Shown here: in pieces, positions 60,732 to 64,000 of the stretch
Layout: each line of letters starts with the position of its first letter
How positions within the stretch are numbered: position 1 is the first letter of the stretch
DNA from: Rhizobium sp. SL86
GTDB lineage: Bacteria; Pseudomonadota; Alphaproteobacteria; Rhizobiales; Rhizobiaceae
Assembly (NCBI RefSeq): GCF_026672545.1
Contig: NZ_JAPPRJ010000002.1
Coordinates: 571,001-635,000, forward strand
DNA length: 64,000 nt
Direction of reading: 5' to 3'
The notes under the pieces: generated by a model
What the model was told of the DNA's origin: nothing
The model's database searches: none
The model's input: the letters and a program-made list of their open reading frames with translations, nothing else
Made by a program: the position numbers and the translations under genes

Positions 60732-62387
60732 ATGGTTGCGATGCGAGGCGATATGACCGCGCAGGCACCGGCTCGGCAGGTCCGTGTGGCGGACCGGGTG
60801 GCAGAAACCCTGTTTGCCCACGGTGTGCGTCACGCCTTCGGCATGCCGGGCGGCGAAGTCGTCACCCTGATCGACGGGCTGCAACGTGCGGGCATCGGTT
60901 TTAAGCTTTCCCGGCACGAGACGGCGGCGGCCATCATGGCGGCCGGCGTCTCCGTGCTCATGGATCAGCCGCAGGTGCTGGTAACGACGGTCGGACCAGG
61001 GCTTGCCAATGCCGTGAACGGGATTGCCGATGCCGTGCAGGAACGTGTGCCGTTGATCGTCCTGTCCGGCATCGTCGACCGGGAGACGCGTGCCCGCTAT
61101 ACCCACCAGGTGATCGACCATGCCGCATTGCTGCGGCCACTGGTCAAGGCATCCTTCGAGATCGAACCGGACAGCGCAGCCGCCACAGTGGCACGGGCCG
61201 TCAGGCTTGCAACAACGGAGCCGAAGGGACCGGTGCACCTCGACATATCGCCATCGGTTGCCGCCGCGTCTGCGATCGACACAGGCAGCATGTCGCCGGC
61301 ACCGGTGCTGATGCCGCAGGTGGGGGTTGATGATCCGCTGATACGGCATCTCGTCGAGCGCATCGGACGTGCGGAACGCCCTCTCATCATTGCCGGGTTC
61401 GAGGCTGCGCGCAGTCACTGTTCGGCTGACCTTTTGGCACTGGCGGAAGGTATCGGCGCGCCGGTCGTCACCACCTACAAAGGCAAGGGTCTTCTGCCGG
61501 AGGACCATCCCCTCTCGCTTGGTGGCGCCGGACTGTCGCCGAAGGCCGATCGTTTGCTTCTGCCGCTCATCCGTCAGGCGGATCTGGTGCTGGCGATCGG
61601 CTACGACCCGATCGAGATGCGGATCGGCTGGATGGATCTCGTTGATGACCCCGCCAACTGGATCGAGATCACCGCGCTGCCCGTCGATCACGGTATGCAC
61701 CAGGCCGGGCTTCACATTCCTGTTGCGCCGTCAGCACTGCTCGAGACGCTTTCGTCACAGGTACCTCACAAAGCCTCGTGGCCGGCACAGGAATTCGCGG
61801 CCGTGCGGCAGGAACTGAGACGTATTTTTTCCGGCGCGGACACATGGGGGCCGAAGGCGATCGTCGAGACTCTCCAGGCGGTTGTTGACCCGGAAACGAT
61901 CGTCACCGTGGATAGCGGTGCGCACCGAATCCTGCTGTCGCAACAGTGGATCTGCCAAAAGCCTCTGACGCTTCTTCAATCTGCCGGGTTCTGCACCATG
62001 GCAGCGGCCTTGCCGCTGGCGATCGGGGCAAAAATCGCCCGGCCGGTCGCGCAGGTGGTCGCCGTCATGGGCGATGGCGGGCTGGAAATGGGGATCGGCG
62101 AACTTGCCACGCTGCGTGATCTCGGCCTGCCGGTGACCATCCTGCTGTTCCAGGATCAGAGCCTTGCGCTCATTGCGCTCAAGCAGGCTTCCGCCGGATT
62201 GCCGTCTCTCGGCGTTTCGTTGGGACAAACCGATTTTGCCGCTGTCGCCCGAGGATTTGGTGGCTTTGGCGTCACAGTGGAGACCACCGATGACCTCCGT
62301 CACGAGCTTTCGGCCGCGCGAGACCGCGAAACCTTCAGCCTCATCTGCTGCCGGTTCGATGCCTCGGCCTATGACGGAGCCTTCTAG
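60732..62387 (+). CDS. ThDP-dependent enzyme of the acetolactate-synthase superfamily
   Basis: 551 residues; ATG 60732 chosen (AAGG upstream), 60753 possible. N-terminal PYR domain with FAHGVRHAFGMPGGE and the cofactor-activating glutamate in SRHETAAAIMAAG. Central FAD/nucleotide-like domain around RPLIIAGFEAARSHCSADL. The C-terminal PP domain has GDGGLEMGIGELATLRDLG. The usual Asn-Asn of the ThDP-Mg motif (GDG-X26-NN) is replaced by Gln-Asp in LLFQDQSLALI; aspartate could still bind the metal. It probably acts on a 2-keto acid (decarboxylase, synthase or lyase); it is not a standard IlvB, as no small subunit follows. Confidence 0.86.
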   Translation: MVAMRGDMTAQAPARQVRVADRVAETLFAHGVRHAFGMPGGEVVTLIDGLQRAGIGFKLSRHETAAAIMAAGVSVLMDQPQVLVTTVGPGLANAVNGIADAVQERVPLIVLSGIVDRETRARYTHQVIDHAALLRPLVKASFEIEPDSAAATVARAVRLATTEPKGPVHLDISPSVAAASAIDTGSMSPAPVLMPQVGVDDPLIRHLVERIGRAERPLIIAGFEAARSHCSADLLALAEGIGAPVVTTYKGKGLLPEDHPLSLGGAGLSPKADRLLLPLIRQADLVLAIGYDPIEMRIGWMDLVDDPANWIEITALPVDHGMHQAGLHIPVAPSALLETLSSQVPHKASWPAQEFAAVRQELRRIFSGADTWGPKAIVETLQAVVDPETIVTVDSGAHRILLSQQWICQKPLTLLQSAGFCTMAAALPLAIGAKIARPVAQVVAVMGDGGLEMGIGELATLRDLGLPVTILLFQDQSLALIALKQASAGLPSLGVSLGQTDFAAVARGFGGFGVTVETTDDLRHELSAARDRETFSLICCRFDASAYDGAF

Positions 62388-63513
62388 CGCTGCCGCCGAC
62401 CAATTCCTGAAGGTGCCAACGAAACGGAACCGGGATCCGCGTCTCGATTTCTTCCGTGGTGTGGGCATGTTCATCATCCTGCTTGCCCATATTCCCTTTG
62501 ATCGCTGGGCCTTGTGGATTCCGGCGCGCTTCGGTTTTTCCGACGCGACGGAGATGTTTGTCTTCCAGTCGGGCATGGCGTCGGCGATCGCCTTCGGCGG
62601 AACCTTTGATCGCAACGGGGGGCTGGCGCTTGTGGCGCGCGTGGCCCAACGCGTCTGGCAGATCTATTGGGCACATATCGCGCTGTTCATCACGGTCGTC
62701 GCCCTCATGACCGTCGCGGGCACACGGCCGGATGGCGTGACCTATCTCGACAGCCTGAACCTGGTACCGTTCATCGAAGATCCGGGCCGGCTTCTGGGAG
62801 CCTTGCTGACGCTGCAATACGTGCCGAACTATTTTGACATCCTGCCGATGTATATCGTCGTGCTGGCTCTGTTGCCGGTCATGCTCTTTGCCGAGCGGCT
62901 CCACCGCCTGTTGCCGCTCGCCCTGATGCTGGTGCTGTGGCTTCCGGCGCAGTTCGGGCTCCTGAACCTCCCCGCGGAACCATGGTCCGATCGGTCCTGG
63001 TTCTTCGATCCATTTGGCTGGCAATTGCTGTTCTTCACCGGTTTCTTCCTGATGCGCGGCACACTCACGGCGCCCGGCTTCGACCGTTCCCTGATGGTGG
63101 TTGCCATCCTGATCGTGCTTGCCTCCGTGCCGTTTTCCTGGGTCCGTTTCCATGAAATGCATCCCTTTTTCCATCAGGCGGCACAGCATATCGCGTTCCT
63201 TACCGACAAGACGACGTTCGGCCTTCTGCGCTTCATCCATTTTCTCGCGCTGAGCTATACCGTCGTCCACCTCGTCGGAGAGCATGGTTCCCGGCTCAAG
63301 GGACCGGTTGTCCGCGTCATGCGGGTCGTTGGGCAACAATCGCTTGCCGTGTTCATCACCAGCATGGTTCTGGCGCAGATAATCGGGATCGGGCTTGATC
63401 TGTCCGGTCGCGGTTTGCTGGTCGAGGCGCTCGGCAATCTGGCCGGCTTCGGTGTGCTGATCGGCATTGCCTATGGCGTGCGCTGGTTCAAGCAGATGCC
63501 GTGGAAGGCCTAG
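62371..63513 (+). CDS. OpgC-domain membrane protein
   Basis: 380 residues from ATG 62371, overlapping the ThDP gene by 17 bp; ATG 62359 is possible. About ten membrane helices. The N-terminal signature RLDFFRGVGMFIILLAHIP and FVFQSGMASAIAFGGTF are typical of OpgC, the acyltransferase that adds succinyl groups to osmoregulated periplasmic glucans. OpgC-like proteins also have other acyl targets. No OpgG/H partner is nearby, so this copy may modify a different molecule produced by the operon. Confidence 0.87.
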   Translation: MTEPSSAAADQFLKVPTKRNRDPRLDFFRGVGMFIILLAHIPFDRWALWIPARFGFSDATEMFVFQSGMASAIAFGGTFDRNGGLALVARVAQRVWQIYWAHIALFITVVALMTVAGTRPDGVTYLDSLNLVPFIEDPGRLLGALLTLQYVPNYFDILPMYIVVLALLPVMLFAERLHRLLPLALMLVLWLPAQFGLLNLPAEPWSDRSWFFDPFGWQLLFFTGFFLMRGTLTAPGFDRSLMVVAILIVLASVPFSWVRFHEMHPFFHQAAQHIAFLTDKTTFGLLRFIHFLALSYTVVHLVGEHGSRLKGPVVRVMRVVGQQSLAVFITSMVLAQIIGIGLDLSGRGLLVEALGNLAGFGVLIGIAYGVRWFKQMPWKA

Positions 63514-63672
63514 CGGCACAGGCCCGTCTATCCCTTCCGTGTCGTCTCTGGACACGCAAATGCACGTTTGAGGCAGGTCCAGCTTGGCCGGATGGGCTAA
63601 ACGTGGCAGAGCAGGACGGGTTTGACACAGCCGACGTCCATTGACGAACAGCGGACGGTTTCAGGGATCGAC

Positions 63673-64000
63673 ATGCACGGAACACATCAGGGCCCCATCG
63701 ACGGCGCGCGAAAGAGCCCTGCCTTCTCGGCATCCTTGCTCGACAGATGGTCGATCGAGGTTTTGCCGCGGACCGCAGCGAAGATCGCAGACTTTAAGGT
63801 CCTGCTGCCGGCCGGAACCCGTGTCTATGTGGCCCATGTTGACGGCACGCTACTGGACGACATGGTGGCGACCGCGGCCAGGCTGGCGCGGGATGGCTTT
63901 CCGGTCGTGCCGCATATCCCGGCCCGCTCGCTGGAGAATGTGGCCCAGCTTGCGGATCTGCTGGCGCGTTATCGCGACGAAGCCGATGTGCGCCAGGCTC
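63673..64000 (+). CDS. Methylenetetrahydrofolate reductase-like protein, 3' end missing
   Basis: 109 residues are visible from ATG 63673 and the frame stays open to the window end. WSIEVLPRTAAKIADF and VYVAHVDGTLLDDMVATAARL followed by GFPVVPHIPARSLENVAQLADLL match the start of the MTHFR/MetF-like TIM barrel (the PHIPAR motif). In rhizobia such proteins often accompany choline/betaine one-carbon genes, but no such neighbour is visible here. The start is weakly supported (GGGATC upstream). Confidence 0.7.
   Translation, partial: MHGTHQGPIDGARKSPAFSASLLDRWSIEVLPRTAAKIADFKVLLPAGTRVYVAHVDGTLLDDMVATAARLARDGFPVVPHIPARSLENVAQLADLLARYRDEADVRQA

Noticed and set aside
60732-62387. Annotation as acetolactate synthase IlvB
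   Set aside because: No regulatory small subunit follows, the metal motif differs, and the operon context is unrelated to branched-chain synthesis.

Overview
The window is a GC-rich (roughly 60%) chromosomal or chromid segment that reads as Rhizobiaceae (Rhizobium/Agrobacterium-like alphaproteobacterium). The evidence is the density of ABC-type uptake systems with tightly overlapping ATGA/GTGA junctions, several amino-acid and sugar catabolic operons each with its own Lrp, ROK or GntR regulator, Tat-type signals, and an ExoP-like exopolysaccharide export protein. This rests on protein style only; no rRNA or other phylogenetic marker is present. I saw no tRNA, rRNA, CRISPR array, insertion sequence or prophage gene. 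The first and last genes are cut by the window edges.

Layout. (1) 1-21.6 kb is an amino-compound catabolic region. It has a phosphotransferase plus class-III aminotransferase pair, an M20 amidohydrolase, a cupin, an aldehyde dehydrogenase / tartrate-dehydrogenase-like enzyme / succinate-semialdehyde dehydrogenase operon, two FAD amine or amino-acid oxidoreductases, a HAD hydrolase and a second class-III aminotransferase. Two paralogous double-GNAT proteins, a complete dipeptide/opine-type ABC importer and an Lrp/AsnC regulator complete it. A recurring GCATAAAATTCTGC-like element lies before the importer, the Lrp/oxidoreductase divergent pair and one GNAT gene. (2) 21.9-24.9 kb: RecQ helicase, a doubtful small ORF and a gluconate-5-dehydrogenase-like SDR. 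(3) 25.1-36.3 kb: a Wzx/Wzy-type polysaccharide locus with an ExoP-like co-polymerase carrying a degenerate kinase domain, a polymerase, a GH5 glycanase, two glycosyltransferases, a flippase, a GINT1_N-like beta-propeller protein and a BioF2/FemAB-type acyltransferase. (4) 36.5-37.7 kb: a tiny membrane protein and a DMT exporter.

(5) 37.8-49.4 kb is a glycan-utilisation regulon: ROK sugar kinase, unusual (alpha/alpha)6-type glycosidase-like protein, glucosamine-6-phosphate deaminase, UgpC-type ATPase, ROK repressor, GH42 beta-galactosidase, two permeases and a binding protein. Four copies of one 19-bp partly palindromic element (TTCGTCA-N5-CCGAAYA) sit before its transcription units, so the ROK repressor and its whole regulon can be read from sequence. 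The enzymes suggest uptake and breakdown of a galactoside that contains an amino sugar. (6) 49.6-51.5 kb: GntR regulator divergent from a tartrate dehydrogenase. (7) 51.6-57.6 kb: RND efflux pump with two lipoprotein adaptors and a divergent TetR, ended by a strong terminator. (8) 57.8-63.5 kb: a small membrane protein, a Tat-type histidine phosphatase, and an uncharacterised four-gene operon (TTC38-like TPR protein, small membrane protein, ThDP-dependent enzyme with an altered metal motif, OpgC-like membrane protein). (9) The window ends inside a probable methylenetetrahydrofolate-reductase-like gene.
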